64,000 nt of DNA from Ischnura elegans (Eukaryota; Arthropoda; Insecta; Odonata; Coenagrionidae). The position numbers and the translations under genes are program-made. Position 1 is the first letter of the stretch; each line of letters opens with the position of its first letter. Below are positions 1-23,206 of the stretch, one piece after another. The stretch lies in assembly GCF_921293095.1 (NCBI RefSeq), contig NC_060259.1:3720001-3784000 (forward strand). The letters run 5' to 3'. Under the pieces are notes generated by a model, which saw nothing but the letters and a program-made list of their open reading frames with translations, was not told the origin of the DNA and ran no database searches.

Positions 1-209
1 TGCGGAGAGAATATTCTTTCATTCATCCACACCTTAAAGGTTAGAAATGGAATTACTTTAACCAGTAAGCCTGGGAAACAAACAGCAAATAGGACCAAGA
101 ATTTAGGAACAATGAAAAGCACACCAGAGGTGATTCAATGTTTTCATTAAATACTTAGCTATTTTCGGTTCTCCCATTGTACATTTGTTTTCTTTCATAA
201 AAATCTATA

Positions 210-719
210 GGCCGTTTTCCAATTTGCAACTATTCGCCCTTCGTGCACTTTTCGGTCGTCAACTTACGGATGTGACGACAGCAAGGGTGGATCCAATCGG
301 CGAGGGCGCAAGGGAACCAAGGGTAAGTGAACAAGGGAACGCGGGTGCTCCCTCGCTCACGTGCCCTCGTGGGAAGTGGACGTGAAAATGGCAATGGCAA
401 TGGAAAACTCAGAAATCTTGAACTGGAGTTTTAAGTAATTTTGTGTTTATTATGTGAGCTCCCTTACATAATATTAGATCGCCATTGTGAATTCTTGCTC
501 TTCACATGCAAAAATATAGGTATAAAGGTGAAATTGATTCTCAAATCAACCACTAAATGTCCTAACACTACCTAGTGCATCACATTTCGTTACTGTCAAT
601 AGGTCGCATTATTTCCGTTCACACTTTATGGCGCCAGTAGAGCATTAGTAAGGGAGCAGGGTGCAAGGGAGAAAGGGAACAAGTGAATGAGTGCATACTA
701 CGTGGATTGGAAAACGGCC
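210..719. mobile_element. Miniature inverted-repeat element, 510 bp
   Basis: The left end reads GGCCGTTTTCCAAT and the right end is its reverse complement (ATTGGAAAACGGCC), so the terminal inverted repeat is at least 14 bp. The trinucleotide ATA lies directly outside both ends (207-209 and 720-722), consistent with a 3-bp target duplication. The inside is richer in G and C than its surroundings and repeats short GGGAAC/AAGGGA words. No open frame resembles a protein. The size, 3-bp duplication and GGCC start suggest a non-autonomous PIF/Harbinger-type element, but without a transposase this is only a guess. Confidence 0.55.
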
Positions 720-1103
720 ATAGTCTACAACCACTCAATAGGAAACAGCATGGACTTTTATTTCAATATGTGATGAATATCAGCATCGACATACAGTTTT
801 ATGAAGGGCATAAGATGCTGATGCTGAGAATACATTTTGATGGGAAGATTTCTTTGATTGCTCTCATGAATTATTTTGCTTGAAACATTCACCTGACTTT
901 TTGTGGACCTCAATAATTTACTGACATTACCGTACATACCGTCAGGATAAATGTATGTCAGAATAAAGTTTCTAATTCTACCATTCAATTTTCATATACA
1001 GTTATTTTTTACTTAATGATTTACATAAAATGTCAAAACCACTCATTTTTTATTTAACAAATCCGAATGTATGATAATTCCAGGGAAAAACTAACTGCAA
1101 ATA

Positions 1104-1258
1104 AGATATGAAGTGAAACACTTTGCACTTTCCACACAAAATTTATTACACTAGAGTCGACATGTTCGAGTTGTGATAATGCTGCAGTGCAGCAAAACAT
1201 GTTGACTCTAGTGTAATAAATTTTATGTGGAAAGTGCAAAGTGTTTCACTTCATATCT
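1104..1258. repeat. Foldback inverted repeat, 63-bp arms
   Basis: Arms 1104-1166 and 1196-1258 are reverse complements with two mismatches, around a 29-bp loop. The order of words in each arm (GTTGACTC, AATAAATTTTATGTGG, AAAGTG, GTTTCAC) resembles the foldbacks at 12480-12586 and 62598-62765. The best explanation is a pair of Penelope-like pseudo-LTR ends joined head to head. No protein is encoded. Confidence 0.75.
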
Positions 1259-4200
1259 CATAATGGATCTCCACAAAGTATCTGCCTCATCCATCCAATT
1301 CATCATAACTGCAAATACATGTCACTGAAGGTGTCTATTAGAGGTAAAATAATTGCCTTGATAAATATTGCATGGAATTTCAGTAAACATGAGCGACAGT
1401 TAATGAAGAGTGCTTAGATGAGGATATTTTATGGTTTTCAAACAAAAACTTTGATCCTAGCACAACTCTATTAAAACTTTCAAATTACTGCTGCATTTAT
1501 ATAAGGAAGCAGAATCAATAATGGCCACAGTTTATGACAGTAAACATTGTTTCCATTAAAATTTCCATAAGTCTCTGAATTAAAGTGAGAAGGAAGTTAA
1601 TCTCTCACATACCAAACTATTACCAATCACATTTCACACGGTTTACATGTTGTCAACTGAACTTCTCTTTCCAACTCACCAATAATAGGAGCCAATTGTA
1701 ATTCAATTCGGCATAAATAATCAAAAATACTATTCAAAACGCTGTGAATGCATGCTGGTGTAACTTTCAACTGAGAAACATTTTAGAAGCTATTTTTTCA
1801 TACATGCCAGCTTTCACAAATGTTTTAAATATTATGAAACTGCAATTGACTGGAGACTTATCATGCTTAAATTAATTATTTTCCTTGATACCTAGATGAT
1901 TATTAATCCATCAAATGGAAGTTTTTGATACATTTAGCCGAAATGAAGGCACATGATAGCTCATTAGCACGTGAGTAAAAGCCTGATTGAGATTCCTCGC
2001 AGGCGAGCAAAATTTTACCCCAGGATACCTTCAGTCATAACCAGACGTTAAATTCTAATAATATAATACCTAATTGGAAGAGCACGGCAAAATGGCATGT
2101 AAGAACCCACTAATGACTACGCCCAAAAAAGAATGGTGTAGTGACATATAGAAACATAATGACATCCGTGCAATTCTCACTATGTCAGACTCGACTAGAT
2201 ATGATGAAAGGCGATGAATTTGGAGAGATCATCGGTAAGTTTTGTTCCATTTACACTTTTCATGGGTACTTAAGGGTCACCTCCCCGAGTCATAGAAAAA
2301 TGAGAGTTCGTTTCACGCCCTTTGCCTTGAAAGTAACAGATTTCCTTAAATCAGATTTCATTCGCAAGTGCACCTTCTAAAATGTTTGAAGTAGTTAAAC
2401 TACCCGGGAGGAAAGTTTGATAAAGTAATGAATTAAAAACTCGGGGTATATTAACTTGTCCTTGAAGTAATGAGAGTAATGAAATTACGTTGTGCACTTT
2501 AAAATGTCTGGCTATGGGGGTCCCACAAAATTTTTATAATGGAATGAAAGCAGAGGGTATAAACGTCTATACATTTTTCATAACGTCAAAATTAAACTGC
2601 AAACAATAACTATCTATCGCATTAAGGGAAGAACTGACTGTCTCAACTATTTGAGGCCGCGCACGATTGTAAAGGAGTCGTAAAAATATAATTTCCCAGA
2701 AAAATAAAATTATTCACAAACCCGACGTCCTTCAAATAGGTCCTTCAATATCTGGAGATCACTTAACAACTTATTCATCGAAATTATAGAAAATACATTG
2801 ACGAATAATCACAACCTTGCCTGCGTATGGAGGGTAAATGAATAATACTCACACAAGAACCGAAACCTTAACCTTGACATATTAACATTTAGCAAAAAAT
2901 AAACGGGCTGGAAGAATTGATGGCAGTGATATTAAAATACAAAGAAATACAAACTTACCCAGCAGATCCACCGAATAGGAACTTAATGGGCTTTGGAATG
3001 ACTTTCGCATTATCAGTCATATTGCTCCCGCTTCAATGTGTATTGCACGAAAAGTCTCAACGTCCCTGGATCTCCGTCAGTTTCACGGACCTCTCCAATA
3101 TCTTTCAGCCGCTTCGAATAACCCAGCATGCTCTATGGAATAACCGCTTCGCAAAGCTCCCGTCAGCTGTTCCAACTAGTGGTACAAATTAGTAATTAAA
3201 ATTAAAATTTGGCATAATATTGATAAAGTAACTGTTGATTAAAATTTAAATTAATTTATTAATCTATACTTAGATTGAATTTAGCTTATGACAAGGGAAA
3301 TAAATAATTTAAATTGCCACTCTGAACCTTGAAAGTTCTCTTCGCGACCTTCTGCAAGGTGAGTGGACGTCCTAGTATTTACCGAACTTATTACATTTAA
3401 TTTGTGGGAGGATTATTGGTAGCTTTCTAGTTTTCTCGTTCAGTGCCTTTTACATTTAGCGATATCGTTCCATTTATGCATGATTCGATGTACACTTTCT
3501 CGAAACATTACACGTTCAAGTAGTAGAGAGTGAAAGTGTTTTTCCACTAAATGCTTTTGTTATATATGTGTAATTAGGGTATTATTTCGTGGGTTTTTAT
3601 CAACTTGATCTGTCATTTTGTTTTTTTACGTGTTTATTTAATTAGTATTCCTCCCCGTGAGCTTGCTTCTACCATACCGGCTTTTTAGCGGCCTTGCAAG
3701 GTTGCCTTTGGTCTAGTTTGATAGTATGTATATCATAGAACGGCACTGGCGGGTATGTTTTTTAAATGAGTGGCTTATCTAGTATAGGCAAGGACCTCTC
3801 CCCGAAGTGGAACTTAAGCGATGATAGAAGTGAAGTTATCACACAATTGTTCTGATTCTCTCGCCTTCAAGTTATGAGTTTATATCATTTCATAAATATA
3901 CCCATAGGAAGAGGAATTGTTCGATTTAATTTAAAAAGGGCAACTTTTGTACGGCGTGCATTGAATGCTCCTACACTTGTCATGTAGGGCAAACATTGAT
4001 TTTGGTGTAAAACATCTTGTTGTGCAATCGCTTGTGCACATTACTAAAATGAAGTATAATAGGGGCCTTCCAGCTGGTGAAAGCTTAGCTCTAATTGATC
4101 GCGGTTGATTCGATGTTTTGGTCTGGTCTTGCGGGAGACAGGAGACCCGGTTCAATTCTTGTACGTCGTGAAAGTGATTTTGTTAGGTGTGAAGAGCATG

Positions 4201-7200
4201 TTCACGGAGAAGTACAATTGGATGCTGAAATAAGTATCAAACTATTCTTATCCATTAGCCTTTATATCTAATAGCCGGTCCCTGTGACAATACCATTTTT
4301 CATATCCCCTCGGTTTTTCGGTGGTATGATGCTAAAATTTCCGTCTGTATTTGGTGTTTAATTGAAATGTACCTAACTGTTCGCGTTTTTTTGTCTTTTA
4401 AATACTCATATTTGTTTAACATTTCCCCAACATTGTTGGTGGTAGACATAAATGCCTATCGATCAGTCATTATGGCATGTTTTACTCCGATGGCTTCAGT
4501 CTGATGGTATGTTTTGTCTCAAGGAATTTGATTCTCTTCTTTCGCCAGCGTATTTTTCGAAAAATAGGAAGTGATCACCTCCCAGGTACCGCTTTTTTAT
4601 TTTTTTTACAATGTTATCTCCTGGTGTTGGACCGTTCTTTTAGTAAATGCAGTATAAAAGTATGGAGAGAAACTATAGGAAAAAGGCATGACATCAAATG
4701 GTAACACAAAGGCAATTAAACCGATTATGTGAGCCATTGGACTGCCATTTTCTAGGCCGCCGTGGGAAAGATCGGGATGCGTTTGGTAGTTTTGTCCTTC
4801 TCCAACCCGTACCTATCTCGAAGAACGCTGTTCCGGAGGTTTCTTAGGGAGTTACGAAAGTTGCGGCATTAGGAAAACTATCTCCTTTCCCCTCCCCTCA
4901 GGCCAGACTTGCCCATTTGTAAAAACGTGTGTGGAAGAGGATTTACGTAAATTACAGTATCAAATGATTTTTTTTCTCATAAGCAATGCCCGAGTTACAT
5001 GGGTACTTTCGTGATAATTATTTGGGATGAAAGTGATTTATATCGCCAAATATCCAGCTTATCCGCAACGTCCCAAGCTGAAGACTTAGTCAATTCCTGG
5101 CATTTCCTTTCTTTCAGGCGAATAAAATGTTTTTGGCCAGTAAAAAGAAGTCATATTTTCAGCTCATAAACCGGAGGACTTACTAGCATGTTTCATTATT
5201 GTTCGTGGAATTTTTCGGAGCGCTCTTGAAGGAAGGTGTCCGCCTAAGTGACCGCTGATAGAGCTTATTGTAGCCCGCCAAAGTTTTCTATAACGCACAA
5301 AGACTTTTCCTCGTTATTGTCGAATAGGTTTTCTCTAGACCGTCACTGGACTGAGGAGCATATAACGTGGGACGCAGGCCCTTTTAATGGGTTGTTAGAA
5401 TTTTTTATACAAATATTCACGAATGACGTTGTCGTCTAGTCAAGTACGCCCGAGGACCCTTAACCGCAATTAGTTATGTGCTATTTCCTTATTCATGTTT
5501 CGTGTCCTTTTTGTGTTGCCTATTCGCGTGGACTTGCATATTTTCAGAATTTCCGTACCATTTTCACGCTACAGCTTTCAATGTTTTGGCAATGGAATCT
5601 TTGCTGTTAGGGAGGCCTCAAATATGCGGGTAGAATCTGGCAAATGCTTTATCGAATACGGAATAATTTTGAGTCGAATATTTATTCACTACAAATTTTT
5701 CATCATAATTATCGTCACTTTTATACCTTTTTGGGTACATTAATAACGAAGTATACGGGAAATGATTTTTCTGGTGTCTGAAGAATTAACTTGTGGTAAC
5801 AGTCTCTTCTTGCCCCGTTCACATTACGTTCTTTTTACGCCGGTTAGCCCCGACCATGGTTACAAAACGAGGTGTGAACGCAAGTTCCCGTTAACCGTGG
5901 TTGAGATTCTGACCACCATTTTCCGACCATGGTTGGCGGTAGTTTGCGTGTGTGAACGCAAGTTGGTTAAAAGCTGGTTAGAAAAAGAAGAAGGCGAAGC
6001 AGCAACGAAGTGGGATAGGAGGAAAGAAAACAGAGAATAAAGCATTCGAAGAGGAGACGACCGTTATTGTTGAATTATATTCGTCAGAATTAATTCTAAG
6101 GAAAGTGTTATTGATTCATTCCGTAATTTGTTGTATATGATGAGATTTTAAACCGGATTTAAGTTATGCGATATACTAAATAGTTCGTAGTGAATTAGCT
6201 TTAAGCTCGTATTGTATTGTTACGGACAGATTGAATAATCTATATAAATATTTTGCGAGAATTAAGTAAAATGTGCGAAACTACCATAATAGAAACCCGA
6301 AAGTCACTATGATTTTAATGTTTTGGTAAGAGTGCTTAGTACCAGTTTGAAAAAGATCACTTATGTTCATCCTTGGACAAAAGTTCTTCCCATATCAATA
6401 TAAAATATCAGGCTAACGGCTATAGTAAGATATAACTATAGAAAATAAAGTTAGAAACGTCGGGTGATACTACATATCGCAAAAAATACACGTTCTTTCT
6501 TTATTTCATAAGTTAAATTTCAATAATCGTCACATTTTTGCAATTTATTCGTCCACAATTGAAGAAGAGGTATAAGAGTTTTAATTAACGGTATAGCATC
6601 AGATTGGATCATGTCCTTTGTCAAAATCAGAAAACAATAATTGCGAAGAATATAATGCAGCGAAAAGTGTATCATCATCCCAAATCACAAGTGTGTCTCA
6701 ATTGAGGCTCAAGTCTCAAGACTAGGTCCTCGAATTTCTTCACCTACATCAATGATTTGTCAACACATCCGAATCAAGGGCAAGTAGTAGTATTTGTTGT
6801 TGATATCAACCTAATTATCACTAATATTCGCTTTTATTCGTATTAAATAGAGCAGTAGGAGAATGCAAGCCACACTATCGATGAAATGATTAGTTGGACG
6901 AACACATTAAAATTACCTCATAGGCCACCTTTTACTTTCGAATGGCGAATAGACCACCTTTTACTTTCCATCTTATGTATGTATCCTTGGCTCACAAATG
7001 TCAGTGAGTTTGATGCGGCATGAATGAACTTAAAATGTATGATTTAAAATTTATTTTTATTTTATTGTCCCCATACTGCGCATTTCCTCGAAAAATTAAG
7101 GTAATGGAAAATGTGAGGCTTCCTGTTAGTATCGTGTAACAATATTGCACAAAAGCTCAGGACAACATTCGAATGTCCCATCACCCTAAGACTGTGTGCG

Positions 7201-9240
7201 AAGGAAAAGTCGCACTGCAGAACTGTTTCTCGTGTATTTCTTGTCGAATGAACGATGCCCAAATCTCGAGGACGAGAAAAGCATTGATCGCTTTCTTTTC
7301 CACCTCTGGGGATGATTATTCCATTCCCATTACCGAGTCCATGGAATTTCATAGTTTCTGCGTCATCAGTTCGGCCTTAAGCGTCATTCTCATAAAACAA
7401 GTCATCTTTTGAATGCAACGTGTATTTCATGTGTCTCTTCACCTCTTTTTGAATATGGTAATTAGAATAGAATTATTGTCCCCGTTTTGGATAAGGTGTA
7501 GAAGATCGGTACGTGAATTCAATATTCGCTCTCATCCTCATGGTCATTTTATAGTAAATGCGGGAGTAATTGAAGCGTATTCCCTTCGTTTGAGCATTTG
7601 GGCGTGCCATGCATCACAATTAATTGTTAGTTTTAAAGTAGTTAAGTATGCAACCCAACCAACGGCTGTTTGTTGGCAGCCTACATACAGGGATAAAACT
7701 GTTTAGCCGTAAATGGAATTCATTTTAGCAATAGGATCGGAACTACACGGTCAGTTTAAAATTTTACGGTGTACTGATTTTATGACCTCTTCCATTTTTC
7801 TATGTTAAGTGCATATATAAAGTTTTTAAGGGACTTTGCGTGAGACGAAAGTTAAACTTCGAATAACAATGTTTGCCTTTTTTTCCCTTCGTCATTTTCT
7901 CCTAATTTTAGTATGTATTTGTGCCGCCATTGATGTTTTTCAGTGGATACTTCTTGCAATAAAATATTTTCCTTTCATTTTTGGGAGGATACTGAGGTCT
8001 ACGGGGTAGAGATATTTTATTGCTCGAATGGCCCTTCCGTAATGTGCGTGCTGTAAAAACTGATATCTAGATCCGTTTAAATGTGCCGTGGTAAATAATT
8101 ATGTCAGAATAGACTCAGAACCGAAAAAGGTTTAGAACAAAGCTTCGTATGTTGGTAAAATAATGAATTTCGGCAATGGAGCTGTATAACAATTAACGGT
8201 ATTCCCCTCAGTATCATTCTACGTAAAATTCATTGTCCGTCGTCTTTCTTTCGTGCCTCGATAGGATCCGCCTTCTCCTTGTCTGACAGATTTCTGGCAC
8301 TGTAGCGCAAGGTCAAAGGGTCACCTTCGGAAATCTTTGTGGTCTCTCGAAGAGGTGCAGTCCACAGAAAGGGTCCAGTGACGAGCTATTTATAATCAGC
8401 CCCGCACCCAACTATTACGGGAAGTGGAGGAATTTTGTTAATATTTACGATAAATGTGCAATGAAATAACCGAATTCCACCATTCGTTCTGTACCGAATG
8501 TCTATTAGTTTAGGTACCAGTTTTAGCATTCCGAATCTTTGAGTGTGCTCAATAGGTTTCATTGAATGGCCATAAATGATAAGAGCAACGAGACTTTCAC
8601 ATTGGTAAACGCTCTTATATCTTCAAATTCTTTTACCTTCAAATTCTATTCTCCCTTCTGGCGGATAACGCCAATATTGAGAGTAGCATACCGTGAGATA
8701 CTTATAATATATAATGATACTAAATAATGATTGGCTCTTTAACAAATTTACTTTGGCACTAAATATAATTTATTGCATTTTTCAATTTTTCAGTCGGACT
8801 TCCGAACTCATCAGTGTGTTAATTCAAACAGCCGAATGGTAATGAAGCTGAGGCTATGAAGAATGATTTAGTGGTTAATACTACGTCAGCTATGTAAACA
8901 GAAATTTCATGATTTTTCACGGCCCGCCCTTAGTTCATTTCAAACCATCTTTTTCACTGTATGTAATTATGTTTAGCGGTTGAAAAATCGCGCGATCAAG
9001 TGTAGTTATTTTTACACCTACTTAAGTGCTAGGATGAGTTTTACTGTTCTTATTCATTTAGTTTACTTTATCGATGAATACAGCTTGTAAACCCTTCCAT
9101 TTGAAGTATTCAATGCTCTTCCGTATATTTTAAACAATTTATCCTCATTCGGGGTAGTGCGCCGTGCAGAAATGTCGTTACTACTTGCATCAGTTGAGAG
9201 CAATATAAAAAATTATTCTGTGACAGTTTGTAATAATTAT
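1259..9240. other. AT-rich sequence with no gene recognised
   Basis: I looked on both strands for conserved protein motifs, splice-delimited exons and long repeats and saw none I can support. Open frames are at most about 97 codons and have no recognisable domain. A patch at 5820-5990 repeats ACCATGGTT/AACCGTGGTT words and looks like a degenerate repeat. The stretch is probably the 5' intergenic flank of GAPDH with old, unrecognisable repeats. Confidence 0.5.
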
Positions 9241-9299
9241 GCAGCGTTCCTTGTTCAAGGGTTTTATTTATTGCTGGAAGGACAAGCGATTATTATAGT

Positions 9300-9508
9300 T
9301 GGGGGCACGTGAGTCGATAACCCTAAGAAATTCGTCCGCGCATGACGTCGACGAGTAGTGGGGTGGGGTATGATGACGTCCCATCCCCAGGGGCTTGTCC
9401 TTCCCCTCTCATGCCCTTCAAGTGACACAGGCGACTCACTATCACTGCTTCGCGGGCACCCGAGCAGCAAGGTCCTTAGCTGAGATCGCTCCTAGCCTTC
9501 ACTCTCCT
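9300..9508 (+). promoter_or_regulatory. Probable GAPDH promoter and non-coding first exon
   Basis: This GC-richer patch lies just upstream of the coding gene. It holds a perfect E-box CACGTG at 9306-9311, whose ACGTG core is also what HIF-type factors bind, and two CRE-like TGACGTC words at 9343-9349 and 9374-9380. A good splice donor, CT|GTAAGC, sits at 9509-9510 and pairs naturally with the acceptor CTCTTTTCAG ending at 9870. The start of transcription is not certain; no TATA box stands out close to it. Glycolytic genes are often driven through E-box and hypoxia-type sites, so the content fits, but binding is inference. Confidence 0.45.
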
Positions 9509-9870
9509 GTAAGCTTTTCAACTCTGTACTTGAGTGTATTTTCGAATATCACACTGCTGGAGTCGTTCAGATTGGAAGTGGAATAAGGCTCATGTCCTGT
9601 GGAGCTTCCCTATTCTTTCTCGTAAATTTTGGGTCATCCTTATTTCAGTTATTGCCCTTTTCTTGGTCCGTAGTATAGAATGACCGTAGCGGATCCTCCT
9701 CTCATTAGCGGTGAAATCCCTGCGTGCGGGAGTTCGTGTGCGCCCCATTCCGTTTGACCTTGTTCGACCTTCATCATTTGTTCTTCCCTTTCGCTTACAG
9801 TCGCGGTTATTGAATTTAAGTTTTCGCAAGCTGTCTTTGTAACGGTTTCATGACTGTTATCTCTTTTCAG

Positions 9871-9903
9871 GAGTACCTGCAATCTTAAAAACCAATCAAA
9901 ACC
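9871..9903 (+). other. GAPDH 5' UTR part of the second exon
   Basis: Thirty-three bases separate the acceptor (…TTTTCAG ending at 9870) from the start codon. The ATG sits in a good insect context, AAAACC-ATG-G. Confidence 0.6.
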
Positions 9904-19161
<9,258 letters not shown>

Positions 19162-20759
19162 ATTTGTTCATAACTATAAATGTATTGAAAGCTACAAAAA
19201 CTGTTGAGTCATTGGAATTGCAGTTTTAATTTGGCATGTTGAAAAAATTATCTTCAGCTTGTGTAACGAGACAAAATTGATAACTTGTAGTGTTAACGGA
19301 GTAAAAATGAGCCTTTCTGTGTCTTATTTTCTTTGAATTCATTTAGATGCCTTTGATCACACTTACGTGCTGCAGTAATGGTAAGGAGCTTCGGCTAAGT
19401 AAAATTACTGGAAGATATAATGTAATAATGTGTGCAATGTTTGTGCTCTTCAGTTAATGGAATGGTGCAAGTTTTAGTATCGTAATATTCAAATCGCTAG
19501 TGAATTGTGCATTTTATACTGTTAGCTGTTATATCATGCCATCACTAGACTTCGTAGTGTTCATGTTGCACAGTATCCCATCATCCTGTTTTTGTCAGGT
19601 TTTCAGACATGTCAGCCATTGTCAGAATATGTACTTCAAACATGTATTCTAGGCATTGCAGTCTTTCATGGTTTCAGGAAGCCTTGAGGCTAGTAACGCA
19701 GTGAAATTTTTCATTTTAAATCAAATCATATTCGTGGAATAACCTTGTTTGCATTTATGCATTTGCATTTATTATATTTGACTGTTGATATACCTACTTG
19801 AAACCAATCCTACCAATAGACAAAGAGCAAAACAGTCTTTCAGATTAATTTTAGACTGCAGAAAGAATGTTTGACCTTAGTACTTCCTAATACGGTGGAC
19901 AAGAGCCACAGGATATTCATCTTGAATGTCCCAAACATCCAGTATTTCTTTACTATGTCACTGATCTATCGCCAGGATATAAGAAATTCAGATTGAGCGC
20001 AATGTTTTGGTTTTGAAATTATAGCTGAAATTTGCTAAGTAATATAAAGTTACTTCAAATATTTCTGAAGGGCATAATGTGGAAACTTATTACTACCACT
20101 CATTTTTCCCATGTCAAACACCTGTGCTCCAGTCATATCACCTATCAAAATACGGCTTATAGCTCCTCATAGCACAGCCAAAAAAGCAATTATCAGTTAC
20201 CAGACACAAATTTGTGAGCAGAAGAACCTTGGCAGTGAAAGGAGGGAATACCATGTACCATAACTGCGTACAGGAAATTTCCTTAAAACTATTGTCTGTG
20301 CCAGAGGTAACATTGACGGTCCATTAGCCATCTTGTTTTTCTCTGCCTGGATATTCTGAATTTCATAATAGGCTTGAAATATGGCTGCCCTAACCAATAG
20401 GCAGTCATTTGAGGTGTTCCCTTATTTTCCAAAATGTGGAACAAGGGTTCTGGATCTATTTTCGAAATGTGTTGGTTATAAAAATATGGGTTGAACTACT
20501 ATCTCCAGAAATTATGGCCATACTTAGTGCATTTGAGAATATTTCTTTCCTGCACTGCTCAAGCAGTGATGTTGATGCAGAAGCTATTGCTCCTCTATCC
20601 TAGTGTTTTTACTCCGTGTGCATTATCCCTTTTGCTGCTGTGAACATACCTTTTCTTCCTCACTGTTGTGCACTCAGCATTTCTGCTGCATATGATGGGT
20701 AGGTTTGCGAGAGGGTTAAAATCATCTTTCTTTCAGTATATGAAGTCAAGTTTTTTCAA
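19162..20759 (+). other. GAPDH 3' UTR and downstream AT-rich flank
   Basis: The 3' UTR begins here. No canonical polyadenylation signal is obvious just after the stop codon, so the transcript end is uncertain. Beyond that I see no coding exon, RNA gene or clear repeat up to the Penelope-like scrap. Confidence 0.4.
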
Positions 20760-20779
20760 TTGAATATTTTAAAATTATA

Positions 20780-20875
20780 CATCAACCACTGCAAATTAGA
20801 TTCAAGAGAGCAGTTGGAAATTTTAAAAATTATTGAACACCTGGACAACTCTCTGATTTTTGGATCCAACCCTGG
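20780..20875 (+). pseudogene. Penelope-like endonuclease C-terminal scrap
   Basis: The short frame reads ...KLDSREQLEILKIIEHLD. It aligns with QMDIREQLEILRIVKKK in the better-preserved Penelope-like fragment at 60140-60655. Only about 25 codons are recognisable. It is a heavily eroded insertion. Confidence 0.5.
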
Positions 20876-21539
20876 ATCTTGTAGTCTTCATCATCGTCAC
20901 TGTGGTCATGGATTTTCTTGTCTGAAACATCTTCCTACTCATAGTCGGCCACCATACTTGCATTTGAAATCTGGGGAAAATGAATGAGAAGTTATTCTTT
21001 CAGCTTTCCTTCATGAATGGCCAAAAGTAATTATTCTATTTTCTTCAGTGCTTAAGGGGGAAGAATTTCTTGGGTTATGAATATTTTTGGTTCGAAACAG
21101 GCCAGATCCAAATGTGTAGAGCGATTTGAGCTGTACAAAACGGCTTTCCATAGCTTGGACAGTTCTATCCACAATTACGATGAAGATCTTCATTTTGAAT
21201 TCTTCTTTGAGGGAAAATCCAACTCAGTCATTTTCAGCAAGTCCTCCCACCATTTTCTTTCCTTTCTCATTTATTGCTTTGGCAATAACGATGTAATTGA
21301 GAGTTTCATCGGTCTTCACTCTTTGTTGAAGTGTCTATGTCATTTTCAATGTGAAGTGTTGTGCAGTTTTCAAAGTCTCGTAGGCGTTTTTGTCTTAGAA
21401 AAGACTAAATACTCCTTTATGCTTGGGCATAGTCTAGATTCTTTTTTCAGAGATTATCCGATAGTGGCATGGTGATTTATAACACTTGCAAGAACACCAT
21501 GGCAACAACTATTCTACTGAAATCCAAATACTTGCAGGT

Positions 21540-22620
21540 GTGGCGACTTATAAAAATTATTGGGGGACCCATATTGGTGGTCTTGCCCCGGGAAATTTTA
21601 TAAACAGTATGTTTTGCGTTTTTTTTTAGCATTTTAGAAGAGTCATATGATCAACATTAGAACCCTGAAAACTTAACACACAATAACTTGACTCATCATC
21701 ATCACTAGTCAACAATCATAGGATTGGTTTGACGCAGCCCTCTGCTCAGTTCTCCTATCAGCTTATCTTTTCACACCTACGTAGTTCTTCTCCTTCACAT
21801 CCTTCTTCACTTGTTCCATATATTTTGTTCGAGTATCCAGGCAAATCGACAACCTGACACATCTTTTCCTTCCCCCTCATTTCCAATTTTTGAGGGGCTT
21901 AGGCCCCATGGACTGGGCACCACTGGAGACTTTTTAAGTAAAGCAGTTGCTCCACATCTCTCATTAGCTTTGAAAGTCAACTGAACGCAAAATTTTGAGC
22001 AGAGCCAATACCAACTCCAGATAAATGTGTTTAGGTTTGAAGAGTTCGAATGATCTATTTTGCCAAATATTTTCTTAGCTGAGATGATGGCAGACGTCTG
22101 GCTTCTCCCCCTCTCTCACCACTTGACGAGGGTGCGCTGTGCGGGTTCTAGAAAAATCAGAGTCAATTCTGTAAAAGCAATCAATTCAGTCACAACACTC
22201 AATGCGGCCGGTAGGCAATATTGAAAATGAGCACCATCTTAGAATGATCCAGATTGAATTATATTAATTTAAATCATTTTTTTTTTACTCCAGACTTGAA
22301 ATCAAGTTCACTGCTCAATGTTGGTATTTAGACTGTAAAATTAGTCTGTTTAGGAACTGAAGGGCGCCAAAGATTTCCAGGCTGGAGGGCGCACCGATAT
22401 AGGTAGTTTCGGTGTCCCGGCGGCCCAGCGCAAGCCTGCTCCTTGGAATGGCTAAGCCGTTCGGCTGCAACACAGTAGACTACCAAGGGCGGCAGGTGCA
22501 CATCAGTTGACTTTTACAGCATTTTCAATTTTTTGGGGGTTTTCGGATTTGTTCCCCAGATCCTTTTAGCTCTCCCACCTCCCTTAAAAACTTCGGCCCT
22601 CTAGCCCTCCCAGCAGCGTG
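21540..22620. repeat. Cluster of interspersed-repeat fragments
   Basis: Three pieces are visible. At 21690-21850, CATCATCATC is followed by AGGATTGGTTTGACGCAGCC and pyrimidine-rich text, a form I associate with insect interspersed repeats (possibly a LINE 3' part). Near 21886-21933, a sequence whose reverse complement begins CAGTGGTGCCCAGTCC resembles a hAT-type terminus. At 22360-22620 there is GC-rich text with GGGCGCC/GGAGGGCGC words. No gene is present. Family assignment is from general memory of repeat styles. Confidence 0.35.
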
Positions 22621-23206
22621 GTTTTCCGAGGGTTACACTGGTTCAGAATATAAATTCAGTGTTATCAACGAAGCGGTGCACAGGAGCACCAGTAACCCAT
22701 CATCCACGTGAATTTGGAGGCCATACCTTATCGCAAAAAAGTGAGGATAAATTTTTGAAAAAGGGTGTATTCATGGTATGCGTTCTGCCAGGGGTCTCCA
22801 TGCTACTACCCTCTATATACATTTAACATTTCAGTTTGCATTACATGCACTCTCTAAATGCCTGTCTTTCTCATTCTCCTTCACTAATACTGGCAAGGTT
22901 ACACCAGTCCCTATACTCTTTTCGTGTCATTTTTGCACAAGTCTCACCGCTGAAGAAGTGGTACATGTACTGACAGGCAGCTGGCCCCTTACTAGCCATA
23001 AATGCTGGGCCAAATTTTGCTGTGATGGATGGATGGACATCTACCAATTCATTGAAAATTTCGATCCTTTTTTAATGTTGACACATAATTATGGCATCGT
23101 CGTTAGGCTTAGAGAAAAAAAGCCAATGCCAATCAGGATTCATGATGACTCAAGTTGGTTTCAGGGACAAGTTGTAGCCGATGGAGTAGGTATATCATTG
23201 AGTAGA

